Origin: Clostridiales bacterium
GTDB lineage: Bacteria > Bacillota > Clostridia > Clostridiales > Clostridiaceae
Assembly (NCBI GenBank): GCA_012519845.1
Contig: JAAYPK010000100.1
Span: 1-64,000 of the forward strand
DNA: 64,000 bases
Direction: 5' to 3'
The translations under genes and the position numbers were made by a program. Under the pieces are notes generated by a model. That model was not told where the DNA came from and did no database searches. It saw nothing but the letters and a program-made list of their open reading frames with translations. Below, piece by piece: positions 35,050 to 45,338 of the stretch. How positions within the stretch are numbered: the stretch's first letter is position 1; each line of letters begins with the position of its first letter.

Positions 35050-35376
35050 TTTTATATTTCTTAATAAATATGTATAATAATGTAAGTATCTTTCTTTCCA
35101 ATAGTTCTCTAAATTCCATAATACATTTTTTAAGCTAAACACTTTAGGATACTTAGCATATATATGATTCTTTTCTTTTTCAGATAGTTCAGCATCCATC
35201 CATAAATAATTTAATATATAAATTCTCTTAAAAAGATATATTTTTTTGTAGCAGCATTTTTAGTTTTAATACTATTGCTAGATGAAATCTATCTGCTATT
35301 TGCATAGCACCGGGTAATTTTTGCTCAATAACTTTAGCATAAGCACTTGCCCGGTCAGATGCGATGGGTTGGTTTG
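35050..35376 (-). pseudogene. Degraded ISL3-family transposase fragment
   Basis: Minus-strand reading gives SNQPIASDRASAYAKVIEQKLPGAMQIADRFHLA and, in another frame, LWMDAELSEKEKNHIYAKYPKVFSLKNVLWNLENYWKERYL. Confidence 0.8.
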
Positions 35377-35582
35377 ATGAATAATGTTAAAAATGCTGCA
35401 GAGGAGGTTCTGCAAAAGGAGTTGGTGTATTGTTAGACGGAAGTTTTTATTTACATAAATGGTTCAATATGGTACTCTATAAAAAAAGAAACTAATCCTG
35501 CAGTAAAAAAGTGCAGAGGTTATTTCAGGGTTTTTATAAACAATGGATAAGATGAATTAAATATTTTATGATGGAGGTATTT

Positions 35583-36176
35583 ATGAAGTTAGGAGATATA
35601 ATATTATTTGGCAATTACGATTGGCGTATACTTCATATACAAAATGACAGGGTATTAATCATAACAGAAGATATTATTGATCAACGGTCTTTCCATGACG
35701 TTTATAAAGACATAACGTGGGCTGACTGCTCGTTACGAAAATATCTCAATAGTGAGTTTTACGATCAATTTAGTGCGGATGATAAAGCAAGAATCATTTC
35801 TGTGTTAAATAAAAACCCCGATAATCAGTGGTATGGTACAAAGGGTGGGGAAGATACACTAGATAGCATATTTTTATTAAATCTTGATGAAGTGTGTACA
35901 TATTTCGGCGACAGTACATCAAAATTGTATGATCGGGGAAAGAATCAACGATATTGGTTTGAAAGAAAAGATGAGAACAATCATAGGCGGGTTGCTACGT
36001 TTAAGGGTATAGTGACATGGTGGTGGCTTCGGTCCATTGGCCGCGTCAGTGTTAAGGCAGTGTATATCCACGGCGACGGTAATATTGGTATTCAGGGCAA
36101 CAATGTATTGAAAGGCAACATTGGTGATGGAAGATGTATCGGCGGTGTTCGTCCCGCTTTGTGGCTGAAACAGTAA
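35583..36176 (+). CDS. DUF6273-like domain protein (C-type-lectin/FGE-like C-terminus)
   Basis: ITWADCSLRKYLNSEFY ... WWWLRS ... GGVRPALWLKQ. Confidence 0.7.
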   Translation: MKLGDIILFGNYDWRILHIQNDRVLIITEDIIDQRSFHDVYKDITWADCSLRKYLNSEFYDQFSADDKARIISVLNKNPDNQWYGTKGGEDTLDSIFLLNLDEVCTYFGDSTSKLYDRGKNQRYWFERKDENNHRRVATFKGIVTWWWLRSIGRVSVKAVYIHGDGNIGIQGNNVLKGNIGDGRCIGGVRPALWLKQ

Positions 36177-36216
36177 CTTTGCTCTGTTGTGTTATTTATT
36201 AAAGGAGGAAGTAGAG

Positions 36217-36708
36217 ATGACAAATTTCGAAGAAGGATTAAAATTAATTGAGGAGAAGTTCGGTAACGGAAAAGATAATCTTATTTCCCTTGCAACTATT
36301 GCACGGGAACCAGGCATTAACGGATATCCCCGCCCAGTTGTACGTGGTGTGGATGCTTATTATGAAGACTGTACATTTTATGTTGTTACAAATGGCAAAT
36401 CAAATAAAATGCTACAAATAGAAGAAAATCCAGAGGTTTCGATTGCATTTTGTTCAGAGATGTTTACTGCTAATGGAATAGGTGAAAATCTTGGTTGGGT
36501 ACTAAACCCTAAAAATGCCGAAATAAGAGCCAAACTTCGTACAGCTTTTTCTGAGTGGTATGACATGGCGAACAATGAAAATGATGAAAATTGTTGTATT
36601 TTAGCTATTCATCTTACAAAGGGAACCTTGAATATTAACCATTGGGAAAAATTATATCATATGGATTTTGTAAATAAGACAGAAATGGAAAATGGGGGGA
36701 TTTTTTAA
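36217..36708 (+). CDS. Pyridoxamine 5'-phosphate oxidase-family protein
   Basis: VRGVDAYYEDCTFYVVTNGKSNKMLQIEENPEVSIAF. Confidence 0.7.
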   Translation: MTNFEEGLKLIEEKFGNGKDNLISLATIAREPGINGYPRPVVRGVDAYYEDCTFYVVTNGKSNKMLQIEENPEVSIAFCSEMFTANGIGENLGWVLNPKNAEIRAKLRTAFSEWYDMANNENDENCCILAIHLTKGTLNINHWEKLYHMDFVNKTEMENGGIF

Positions 36709-36814
36709 GCTTATTACATTTTAGATAGATAAAATAAGGCGATTTATCACACAAAACTTAAACAAAAGTGTTTAAGAATAGCGATGGATTAGCCGAGTTC
36801 GAATAATTTGAAAA

Positions 36815-36857
36815 GCTCGCAAAGCTATAGGAATAAAGGTTTGCGAGCTTTTCTGAT
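36815..36857 (+). terminator. Terminator hairpin
   Basis: AAAAGCTCGCAAA...TTTGCGAGCTTTT. Confidence 0.7.
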
Positions 36858-37003
36858 GTCCTGTAGCATTAAAGTGGCATGCTGGCTCTTTTATCATAAG
36901 GAATATTGTGGTAAAATGTCTTTGGGTAAATAATCTAATGCTGAAATTAAGTGTAATGTAGGGTTAGTGATGATTATATATATTTCTGGCAGGAGGAAAA
37001 ATA

Positions 37004-37290
37004 ATGTTAAGAACCATGTTGCAAATGTATGTCAAGAATAGCGTTGAAGCAGTAGAAATGTTAATATATGAGAGTAAAGAACGAAGATGGAAGTTATCTT
37101 CATGCTAATTAGATGCTTATGGACAAGTATTAGCTATATCAGAGGAACTTTATGATAGGAAAACTGGTAAACTATGCAATTTTGCTTCCACTTTGGTGAA
37201 TGAAATAAAGAAATTGTAAAGAGGGCATATGAAGTTTTAAAAGATGGTGCCAAAATTGAGTACCATTGATACTTGGAGAGCCAAGGCATT
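37004..37290 (+). pseudogene. Frameshifted VOC/PhnB-like (glyoxalase fold) gene remnant
   Basis: MLRTMLQMYVKNSVEAVEM...LDAYGQVLAISEELYDRKTGK...KRAYEVLKDGAKIEY spread over several frames with stops. Confidence 0.7.
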
Positions 37291-37454
37291 AGCTATTAGA
37301 ATAAAGGGTGAAAATACATCCGATAAAGTAATGTCATTAAGCAATAAATTTTTAATTGTTATGGAAACGTACACAATGCCGCAAAGTTATATAGGAAAGT
37401 ATTGCAGAGAAAAAGAAATAAATAATTTATTTTATCTAAAAGGGGGAATTTACT

Positions 37455-38036
37455 ATGCCTAGTCCTGAAAAATTTCAAAAATCATTAGTAAAGTATGGTT
37501 TGAGTGAAGATATTATAGAGCAAATAAATAAAGGGTTTGAGGGAGTTGTGGATAAATCCCCAAAGAAAGTTAAAGCAGCATATTTTAAACAAGCAATTGA
37601 TATTCTTACAGAATCAATCTCTCATAAAAAACTACAAGATATTCTTGAATGGAATGCCTGTTGTAAAAGTGGAGCAAGGGAGAAGGCTTCAAAAGCATTT
37701 GCAAAAGAATATGAAGAAAATACTCTAGAAGAAAAACTTGAAAAAATAAAATCCATACCGAATATGGGTGAGCCGGTTATTAATGAGGATGGAACAATAA
37801 CAGTGAATGCTGTTAGCTTATTTGATGGTGAAAAATTTGTATGCGCATGCTCAAATTTTAGTGGATTAAAATATGACTATAGTGTTTCAAAGAATTATTG
37901 TTTTTGTTGTGCAGGTCATTTTTTATATCATTACGAAATAATGTTGGGTAAAACATTGAAAACACTTGAAATTGTATCTTCGCCTTTGGATAGTGATGGT
38001 AAAAAACCATGTATAATAAGATTTGAGATAATATAA
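37455..38036 (+). CDS. Cys-rich hypothetical protein (DUF6144-like)
   Basis: WNACCKSGAREKASKAFAKE...NYCFCCAGHFLYHYE. Confidence 0.6.
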   Translation: MPSPEKFQKSLVKYGLSEDIIEQINKGFEGVVDKSPKKVKAAYFKQAIDILTESISHKKLQDILEWNACCKSGAREKASKAFAKEYEENTLEEKLEKIKSIPNMGEPVINEDGTITVNAVSLFDGEKFVCACSNFSGLKYDYSVSKNYCFCCAGHFLYHYEIMLGKTLKTLEIVSSPLDSDGKKPCIIRFEII

Positions 38037-38110
38037 ACCTATAATTAACAGTCAGTATAAAGACAAGGTGGCGAAAAACAATATTGATTGATATGAAAGG
38101 GGAAACATAA

Positions 38111-39424
38111 ATGAAAAAGTATATTCAGGTTGCAATCATCTTTGTACTTATGATTTGTATCAGTGGATGCGGAAATGATGGACAGGGTGAGAAGTCATTA
38201 ACACAAACAGTTGCTCAAAAAGAATTCATAGATAATTGGTCTGAAGCAGTAACTCATGTGCAACAGGTGATGTATAATACTCCGGGGATAGAGGAGAATA
38301 TTTCCAAAGAAGATCTAGGCAAGATGTGTGATACATTGCGTTCTGACATAGAATCTCAGGAGGTGACAGATGAAATAACAGCATATTATCGATTGAAAGA
38401 AATTGTTGCAACTTCCAAGATGGTTCATATGGGGCTTAGCTTTCAGGATGATAAAGTGAGAGATGGTGAGAATGGATTAAACTGGGATATTATTTGGATG
38501 GAGGAAGGTCCTGTGTTGAACATGCTTCCTATGGAGTATCAGAAATATGTAGGTACTGTTCTTACTCATATTAACAGTTTTACAATGCAAGAGGTATTGG
38601 ATCGATGTGCAAAGATATTAACATGGGAAACCGAGAATGGAAAAAAAGTGTTTGTGTATAATTTCAATGAAAACGTTCTTAAAAATGCGGGAATTATGAA
38701 AGAAGGAGATAAAGAGCTCCATTTGACTGTAAAGGGAGAAACAGGAGAGGAAAGCTTTGATTTTTCGCTAGACAAAGAGATATCTGAAATGCAAAGCGTA
38801 TGCTTAAGTGACTATGATGATCTTTCATTCACCTACCAAATGAGATTGGACAATTTAGCGGAGGAAACAAATTATTCCTACAGAACATTGAAGGAAAAGA
38901 ATATGCTTTACTTTCAATATCTAGCCTGCGCCGAAACGGAGAATCGCCCTTTTGATTCTTTCTTCAATGAGATGATGGGAGAGCTTGAGAAGAACCCAGA
39001 TATAGAAGATTTTGTTATTGATGTACGATGGAATAGTGGAGGAAACAGGTTTATTCTTCAAAGAAATTTGGAGCGATATCAATCGCTATTAAAGGATAAA
39101 AAGATTAAAATTATTTTGGGATACTTCACTGCATCATCAGCGTGTCAAGCTTACGAGGACTGTTTGCAGAAAGGTTTTGATGTGACCTCATATGGTGAGG
39201 GCACACAGGGTGCAGTCCATAATTATACCGAAGTTCGTTTTGAGGATATTGATGAGGTGGGATTGGTATTAATGTGTCCTACGAAATTAGACGAGATTCC
39301 AGAATTGATAAAAAAATATGGAGCAGTGTCAGAAAGTATCGAACCTGATGTACATGTGGAAATCACACGGGAGGATTTCTGCAATGGGATCGATACTATT
39401 ATAGAAAAGATCGTTGGAAAATAA
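38111..39424 (+). CDS. Lipoprotein, S41-family peptidase-like
   Basis: Lipobox CISGCGND; DFVIDVRWNSGGN and TASSACQAYEDCL. Confidence 0.65.
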   Translation: MKKYIQVAIIFVLMICISGCGNDGQGEKSLTQTVAQKEFIDNWSEAVTHVQQVMYNTPGIEENISKEDLGKMCDTLRSDIESQEVTDEITAYYRLKEIVATSKMVHMGLSFQDDKVRDGENGLNWDIIWMEEGPVLNMLPMEYQKYVGTVLTHINSFTMQEVLDRCAKILTWETENGKKVFVYNFNENVLKNAGIMKEGDKELHLTVKGETGEESFDFSLDKEISEMQSVCLSDYDDLSFTYQMRLDNLAEETNYSYRTLKEKNMLYFQYLACAETENRPFDSFFNEMMGELEKNPDIEDFVIDVRWNSGGNRFILQRNLERYQSLLKDKKIKIILGYFTASSACQAYEDCLQKGFDVTSYGEGTQGAVHNYTEVRFEDIDEVGLVLMCPTKLDEIPELIKKYGAVSESIEPDVHVEITREDFCNGIDTIIEKIVGK

Positions 39425-39533
39425 AATAATTGCTCACTGATTTCAGCATGCGATTGTATTCTAAGGTGTTAGCAGTCTGTATTGGGAAAATATAGTATAG
39501 TGATTATATGAAAATTTATCGAGGTGTTTATAA

Positions 39534-39953
39534 ATGTATGAAAGAATGTTAGATAAGCAGATAGTACCATCTTTTGAAGATTTGACTTCTTATTGTGGTG
39601 AAACTGGAGCATTATGGATTGAATTGGATAGGTTTTTCAAAAATGAGTTTAATGCCAAAGATTATATACGATTTCCTTATGGGAATAAGTACGGTTGGAG
39701 TAAGAAATATAGCTATAAAAATAAGCATATTTGTGATGTCTTTGCTGAAAAAGACGCTTTTATGGTATTGATTCGCATTTCAAGTGATGCTATAGAGCCC
39801 ATTTATAAAGATCTTAGCGATTATGGAAAAGCTGCATGGGATAATAAATACCCATGTGGAAGTGGAGGTTGGCTCAATTATCGAGTAACTTGTAGCAAAC
39901 ATTTAGAGGATTTAATTAAGATTATAGAAATTAAGGTAAAGAAAAAAGGTTAA
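39534..39953 (+). CDS. DUF3788-family protein
   Basis: GWSKKYSYKNKHICDVFAEKDAFMVLIRI...PCGSGGWLNYRV. Confidence 0.65.
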   Translation: MYERMLDKQIVPSFEDLTSYCGETGALWIELDRFFKNEFNAKDYIRFPYGNKYGWSKKYSYKNKHICDVFAEKDAFMVLIRISSDAIEPIYKDLSDYGKAAWDNKYPCGSGGWLNYRVTCSKHLEDLIKIIEIKVKKKG

Positions 39954-39979
39954 TTTTTAGTTATTTGATAGGAGGGATT

Positions 39980-41023
39980 ATGACTAGTAAAATCCAAAAG
40001 ATTGAAAAAATATTCAGTAAGGTTACTAAATTGAATCAGATACATGAGGCTACACTTCTTGTTGAAAATACAAAAGGGGATTTCTCATACAGTGTTGGGT
40101 ATGGTGGAAAAGATGCAAATTCATTATTGATTATGGCAAGCATTACAAAACTCTTTACAACAACTTGCATATTAATTTTAGAAGAACAAGGCAAAATATC
40201 ATTAAATGATAAGTTAACAAAATACTTTGATAATTCCATATTGGAGGGACTTCATAGATATAGAGGTAAGGAATACTCCTTTGACCTTACAATTTATAAT
40301 TTATTATTTCAAACAAGTGGACTTCCAGATGTTTACGAAGAAAGTAGTAATAGTATAAAGAATTCCGTCATTAAAGAAGATGCCTATATTGATTTTAATG
40401 AAATGATAACAATAGTAAAAAGGTTAAAACCACATTTTGCACCTAATATAAATAAAAAAGCTTTTTATGCGGATATTAGCTTTGATTTGCTTGGCGAAAT
40501 TATAGAAAAAATCACAAAATTGCCACTTCATCAGGTATACAAGAAGTTTATCTTTGAGCCATTAGGACTATGTAATACATATCTTCCAATAAGTGAAGGT
40601 GAACAGATACCTAATATTTATTATAAGAATGAATCACTCTATCGTCCAAAGGTAATCATGTGCAGTCGTGCAAGTGGTGGTTGTATTAGTACTTCCAAAG
40701 AACTTATGATATTTTTAAAAGCCTTCTTTGGTGGTAAGTTGTTTAATGAAGCTGTTTTTAGAAACTCACTATCCACATACAGAAAATTGCAAATTTTTAT
40801 GACACCCATTCGATATGGTTGTGGACATATGCAAATCCCTTTGGGTAGTCCGGCATTGTTTTTTCAGGGAAAAGGAGAATTGGTTGGACACAGTGGTTCA
40901 ACAGGCTCATTCGCGTTCTATTACCCATTAAAGGATTTGTTTTTTGTTGGTAATGTAAATCAAATGGCATATCCTAGAATTCCTATAAGGCTTATTATAC
41001 AACTTGCTATGTTAATTAAATAA
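39980..41023 (+). CDS. Serine hydrolase, beta-lactamase/class C family
   Basis: SITKLFTT (SxxK), YADISFDLLGEIIE, GHSGSTGSF. Confidence 0.85.
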   Translation: MTSKIQKIEKIFSKVTKLNQIHEATLLVENTKGDFSYSVGYGGKDANSLLIMASITKLFTTTCILILEEQGKISLNDKLTKYFDNSILEGLHRYRGKEYSFDLTIYNLLFQTSGLPDVYEESSNSIKNSVIKEDAYIDFNEMITIVKRLKPHFAPNINKKAFYADISFDLLGEIIEKITKLPLHQVYKKFIFEPLGLCNTYLPISEGEQIPNIYYKNESLYRPKVIMCSRASGGCISTSKELMIFLKAFFGGKLFNEAVFRNSLSTYRKLQIFMTPIRYGCGHMQIPLGSPALFFQGKGELVGHSGSTGSFAFYYPLKDLFFVGNVNQMAYPRIPIRLIIQLAMLIK

Positions 41024-41477
41024 GATGTATATTGAATGTGAGTCCAAGAAAAAGGCGGCTTCAAAACATCAAAAAGAATGGGGAAATAAATTAATTATTG
41101 AAAATTATACTTAATCATGGTAATATATAGAAATGATATAGAAAAGGAGAGGTTTGCATGTTATCTATTGTAAGAAAAGAGGAGTCTGCTAACTAAATAG
41201 TTGCAGCGTAGAGTTGTTATTGAATTGTAGAACAGGTTTAGTGTTTTACATATTTACGGGACAAGTCTGCCTTGACATCAGTATTAGCTTACTAATGTAT
41301 CTGTCTTACAAAGTGCTTAAAATCTCTATATGTAATAGATTTATATTGAAGTTAGCATGGCTGTATGGTCATGCTTATTTTATGCCCATTTGTATGGCAG
41401 GTTCCCATGGTTATTTTTTAGTATAAGAAGGTTAGGTAATCTTGTTTATCTAACGAATGGAAAGGGAGATAAAGTGA

Positions 41478-42272
41478 ATGAATAATATAGCAGTAAATAA
41501 AATCAAATGGGATGAAATACAGGATCTTATTACAGATTATCTTGTAGAACTAGGATACAAAAATGATGGCTTTCATAATAATATGATGCTTGAGGGAGAA
41601 CCATACATCATAATTTACAATGATGAAATTTTAGGTTTCTTTTCTCTTGGGGATTCATGGGATAATGGTAAAATGTTAAGAGGATTTTATATTATCCCTT
41701 CAAAACGGAGAGTCTCAGTAGAAATATTCAATAAATTGGTAGAGGATTTTCATATTGAGGCAGCGCTTGTTGCAAGTAATGATGCGCATTTTGTAGGACT
41801 TGCATTTGAAAAGATGAATGCATTAAAGACCACTTTTGATATGCAGGCATTCAATTTTATTTATGGAGCGCCTGAGCGCGAACCTGAATATGGTATGAAT
41901 TGTGTGGTAGAGGTAAATCCATGGGAATATGAGACTATGAACTCTCTTACAGAGAAACAATGGGAGGATTCTTTTGGAGATGAAAATTACAAGTTTTATG
42001 TGATTAAAAACAACAATGAGATATTAGGATATGGTTCTATAGGTAAGTTGAAATATAATCCAAAAAATGTGGATGTAGGCAATTACACACTTCCACAGCA
42101 CAGAAGAAAGGGGGTAGGAAGAAGTATAATTATAAACATGAGCAAGATTGCTATCCAGCAAGGGTTAATTCCTGTCGCAGGATGTTGGTATGGCAATACA
42201 GAGAGTATTGCAACTTTGACAAGTAGTGGTTTTATTTTGGAAAATAGAATTTTTTATGTAAGATTCTGCTAG
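41478..42272 (+). CDS. GNAT-family N-acetyltransferase
   Basis: YTLPQHRRKGVGRSIIINMSKIAIQQGLIPVAGCWYGN. Confidence 0.75.
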   Translation: MNNIAVNKIKWDEIQDLITDYLVELGYKNDGFHNNMMLEGEPYIIIYNDEILGFFSLGDSWDNGKMLRGFYIIPSKRRVSVEIFNKLVEDFHIEAALVASNDAHFVGLAFEKMNALKTTFDMQAFNFIYGAPEREPEYGMNCVVEVNPWEYETMNSLTEKQWEDSFGDENYKFYVIKNNNEILGYGSIGKLKYNPKNVDVGNYTLPQHRRKGVGRSIIINMSKIAIQQGLIPVAGCWYGNTESIATLTSSGFILENRIFYVRFC

Positions 42273-42301
42273 CCGCTAAATATGGGAAGGAGGAAGTTGG
42301 T

Positions 42302-42907
42302 ATGGATAAGTATGAGAAAAAAGCAGATGAAAATTTATTTGCACTGAAAAGAAAAGATGAAAACAACATAACGAAGAATATGATTATTTCGATTATTTTT
42401 TCAGTAACTCTTTTGATAGGAATAATAGTGTGTGCTATTTGTGATATTGCAATATCTGGTGATTTAACTTGGTCTCTTATTTCAAATAGTTCAATTATTT
42501 TTACTTGGGTTGTATCTTTTCCAATTATAATATCAGGGAAGAAAGGAATTCTTGGAAGTTTAATATCAATAAGTATCTTTGTTATTCCATATTTATATAT
42601 ATTGAGTGACCTTGTAAAAGTCAATGCTGTTTTTTTAGTTGGTTCAGTTATGGCAATTATTTTGATAGTGTTCTTATGGCTTATATTTGTAATTTTTGAT
42701 CGCCTAAGAGCAAGGAAATTAGTTGCTACAGGAATAACATTTTTGCTATCCATTCCGTTTATGTTAATTATAAATATAATTTTATCAAGAATGACTTCTG
42801 AACCTATAATCGACATGTGGGATATTCTGTCTGCATTCATATTACTGATATTTGCGTTTATGTTCTTTGTTTGTGATTATGTAAAAAACAAAAGAGTGGT
42901 AAAATGA
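42302..42907 (+). CDS. Integral membrane protein of unknown function
   Basis: 201 aa with several hydrophobic helices. Confidence 0.6.
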   Translation: MDKYEKKADENLFALKRKDENNITKNMIISIIFSVTLLIGIIVCAICDIAISGDLTWSLISNSSIIFTWVVSFPIIISGKKGILGSLISISIFVIPYLYILSDLVKVNAVFLVGSVMAIILIVFLWLIFVIFDRLRARKLVATGITFLLSIPFMLIINIILSRMTSEPIIDMWDILSAFILLIFAFMFFVCDYVKNKRVVK

Positions 42908-43187
42908 CAAATCAAGCTTTACGAGATTTTTTTGCTTGTGTAATTAAGATCAAATTAGAGATGTGTTAAATAAAGCACTTACGGGCTTTGCATTCTTCTA
43001 TACCTTTTCTATGGTTTTTTATAGATAATTGAAATGTTAATAAATATTAATTTAAGGCTTTCTATGATAAAATAATAGAAAGTCTTAAATTATGAAAAAA
43101 AATCTAATTTCATAATTAGTTTTTTGTAGAAGTTTGTATTAATTTAAACAAAAGAAAAATTAAATGAGAAGGGCAGGATAATTTCAC

Positions 43188-43901
43188 ATGATAGTAAAGG
43201 ATATTTTAGTATTTATTATACTTTTTTTTGCAAATCTTTTGCAGGCAATTACGGGGTTTGCTGGGACTTTGATTTCAATGCCACCTACAATAAAACTAAT
43301 AGGAGTGGAGGAAGCAAAGGCATTATTAAATGCTATAGCACAGATTTCAAGTATTATGATTGTTATTACAGGGTGGAAATATATTAATTGGAAAGAATTC
43401 TTTAAGATGTTTGCTTTAATGGCAGTGGGAATGCTTGCTGGAATTAAAATATTTGAAATTTTTCCTATGAATCAGCTTTTAATGATATATGGAATTATGA
43501 TTATTGCAATTGCACTGAAAAAACTCTTTATTAAGAAAGAGGTTAAGTTGCCTAAGCTACTAATGCTGTTAGTTATATTTTTAGCAGGTATCATACATGG
43601 AATGTTTGTATCTGGAGGAGCCTTACTTGTAATTTATGCAGTATCTGTGTTAAAGGAAAAAGAGGAATTTAGAGCCACAGTAGCATTAATATGGGTAACA
43701 ATAGGATGCTACATTACTGGAGTACAGGTACAAGCTGGGAATTTCAATTCTCATGTAATATTTTTAATGGTTGTTGGTATTATCCCGGTTTTTGTTGGAA
43801 CATGGATTGGGACTAAATTAGTTAAAAAGATCAAACAAGAGATATTTTTGAAAATTACTTATATTTTACTTTTATTGTCTGGTATCATGGCAATTATTTA
43901 G
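43188..43901 (+). CDS. TauE/SafE-family (sulfite/sulfonate exporter-like) permease
   Basis: LLQAITGFAGTLISMP ... IHGMFVSGGALLVIYA. Confidence 0.8.
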   Translation: MIVKDILVFIILFFANLLQAITGFAGTLISMPPTIKLIGVEEAKALLNAIAQISSIMIVITGWKYINWKEFFKMFALMAVGMLAGIKIFEIFPMNQLLMIYGIMIIAIALKKLFIKKEVKLPKLLMLLVIFLAGIIHGMFVSGGALLVIYAVSVLKEKEEFRATVALIWVTIGCYITGVQVQAGNFNSHVIFLMVVGIIPVFVGTWIGTKLVKKIKQEIFLKITYILLLLSGIMAII

Positions 43902-43927
43902 TATGAAATGTAAGGGGGATAAAGTTT

Positions 43928-45130
43928 ATGGGTGTACTATTAAGTGAACTTATAAAACAGGTGAATTTCAAAGATATCAAACTGGTTGCTGGGAAAAAAG
44001 GATATTCTAATCAGGTAAATTGGGTGCATATGGTTGAAAATATCGAAATTGCTGATTTTTTAGTAGGCGGAGAGGTTACATTTACTACTGGAGTGGGTAT
44101 TAGAGAAGATATGACACTTTTTGACTTAATGAAAGAAGTATACAGAAGAAAAGCTAGTGGTATGGTAATTAATGTAGGACCATATATACCTCAAATTACA
44201 CAGGATATTATTGACTTTGGGAATGAACATGATTTTCCAATTTTTGAAGTCCCATGGCGTGTCCATATGGCAGATATTATGCATATGTTTTGTCTTACTA
44301 TAACACGTTCAGAGCAAAGGGAAATGGAATTATCTTCTGCATTTAGATATGCTATATTTGCTTCTAAACAGGAAGAACTATATGTACAAACTTTAATGCA
44401 GAAAGGATATTTTGCAGAATGGAATTATGTAGTAGCAATTATTGATATATGTGATAGGCTAAAGGGGGAAAATGATAAAATATTTTACTCTCCAATTTCT
44501 GGAGAACGTATGGCAATGTTTTTGAAAAGAGCAAAAGAAAGTATTTGTGAGAAAAAACAAGATGCAGTTGTGTTTCAGGAAAAGGGAAATATATTAATTG
44601 TGCTAAGTGATATTCAAGAAGAGGAAACAGCTGAAATTATTGAAATGGCAAAAAATAAGCTTATGAGGTTAATGAAAAGGACAGAAACCATATTTGCAGG
44701 TGTAGGTAGTACATCTAATAATATTAGAAATCTGACAGAAAGCTATAGAATAGCAAAAAAGATTATTGATTTATCTAAAATAGAACATCGTGAACAGGAA
44801 ACAAGAAGCTATAGTTCAATGGGAATCAACAGCCTTCTTTTTCATATAGATAGTGTGGAAAGTATGGAGGAGTTTTGTAAAAAGACTATAACTCCACTTT
44901 ATGAATATGATGCTAATAATAAAAGCAATCTAGTAGAAGTTTTAGAGTGTTATATGAAGAATAATGGTAGTGTACAAGATACAGCACAGGAGCTTTTTGT
45001 GCATAGGAATACAATAAACTATAAAATAAAAAAAGTAGAGACAATTCTAAATGTGGACATTAGAAGTTTCGAAGTACGTAATGAGCTGGCTTTAGGGATT
45101 ATGTTATCAAAAATAAAAGATATTTCATAA
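43928..45130 (+). CDS. PucR-family transcriptional regulator
   Basis: N-terminal PucR domain; C-terminal VLECYMKNNGSVQDTAQELFVHRNTINYKIKKVE helix-turn-helix. Confidence 0.88.
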   Translation: MGVLLSELIKQVNFKDIKLVAGKKGYSNQVNWVHMVENIEIADFLVGGEVTFTTGVGIREDMTLFDLMKEVYRRKASGMVINVGPYIPQITQDIIDFGNEHDFPIFEVPWRVHMADIMHMFCLTITRSEQREMELSSAFRYAIFASKQEELYVQTLMQKGYFAEWNYVVAIIDICDRLKGENDKIFYSPISGERMAMFLKRAKESICEKKQDAVVFQEKGNILIVLSDIQEEETAEIIEMAKNKLMRLMKRTETIFAGVGSTSNNIRNLTESYRIAKKIIDLSKIEHREQETRSYSSMGINSLLFHIDSVESMEEFCKKTITPLYEYDANNKSNLVEVLECYMKNNGSVQDTAQELFVHRNTINYKIKKVETILNVDIRSFEVRNELALGIMLSKIKDIS

Positions 45131-45242
45131 AGAAAAATAAATAGTCTTTATGCTGGAACACAAAGAAAATTAGATTTCAAACCATTGTAATATTTCCGAA
45201 TAAAAGTAAAATATAATTATAAGTTGAATAACATATGTGACA

Positions 45243-45290
45243 AAGATGTCGAATATCCTAAAAATGGATTTTGACATCTTTTTTTGTTAT
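45243..45290 (+). terminator. Terminator between pucR-like and aminotransferase genes
   Basis: AAGATGTCGAATATCC...GGATTTTGACATCTTTTTTT. Confidence 0.7.
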
Positions 45291-45338
45291 TTACAATTAA
45301 TATTTATCATTGAAATTTTATTCAGGAGGATGATATAA

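Noticed and set aside
37244-37462. 72-aa ORF ahead of the DUF6144-like gene
   Set aside because: Overlaps the end of the VOC pseudogene in another frame; not a real start context
41214-41426. 70-aa plus-strand ORF
   Set aside because: No RBS or motif; probably non-coding decayed DNA in the accessory region
42232-42840. 202-aa minus-strand ORF opposite the membrane protein gene
   Set aside because: The plus-strand frame has RBS, operonic spacing and a membrane-protein profile; the minus one is likely a mirror
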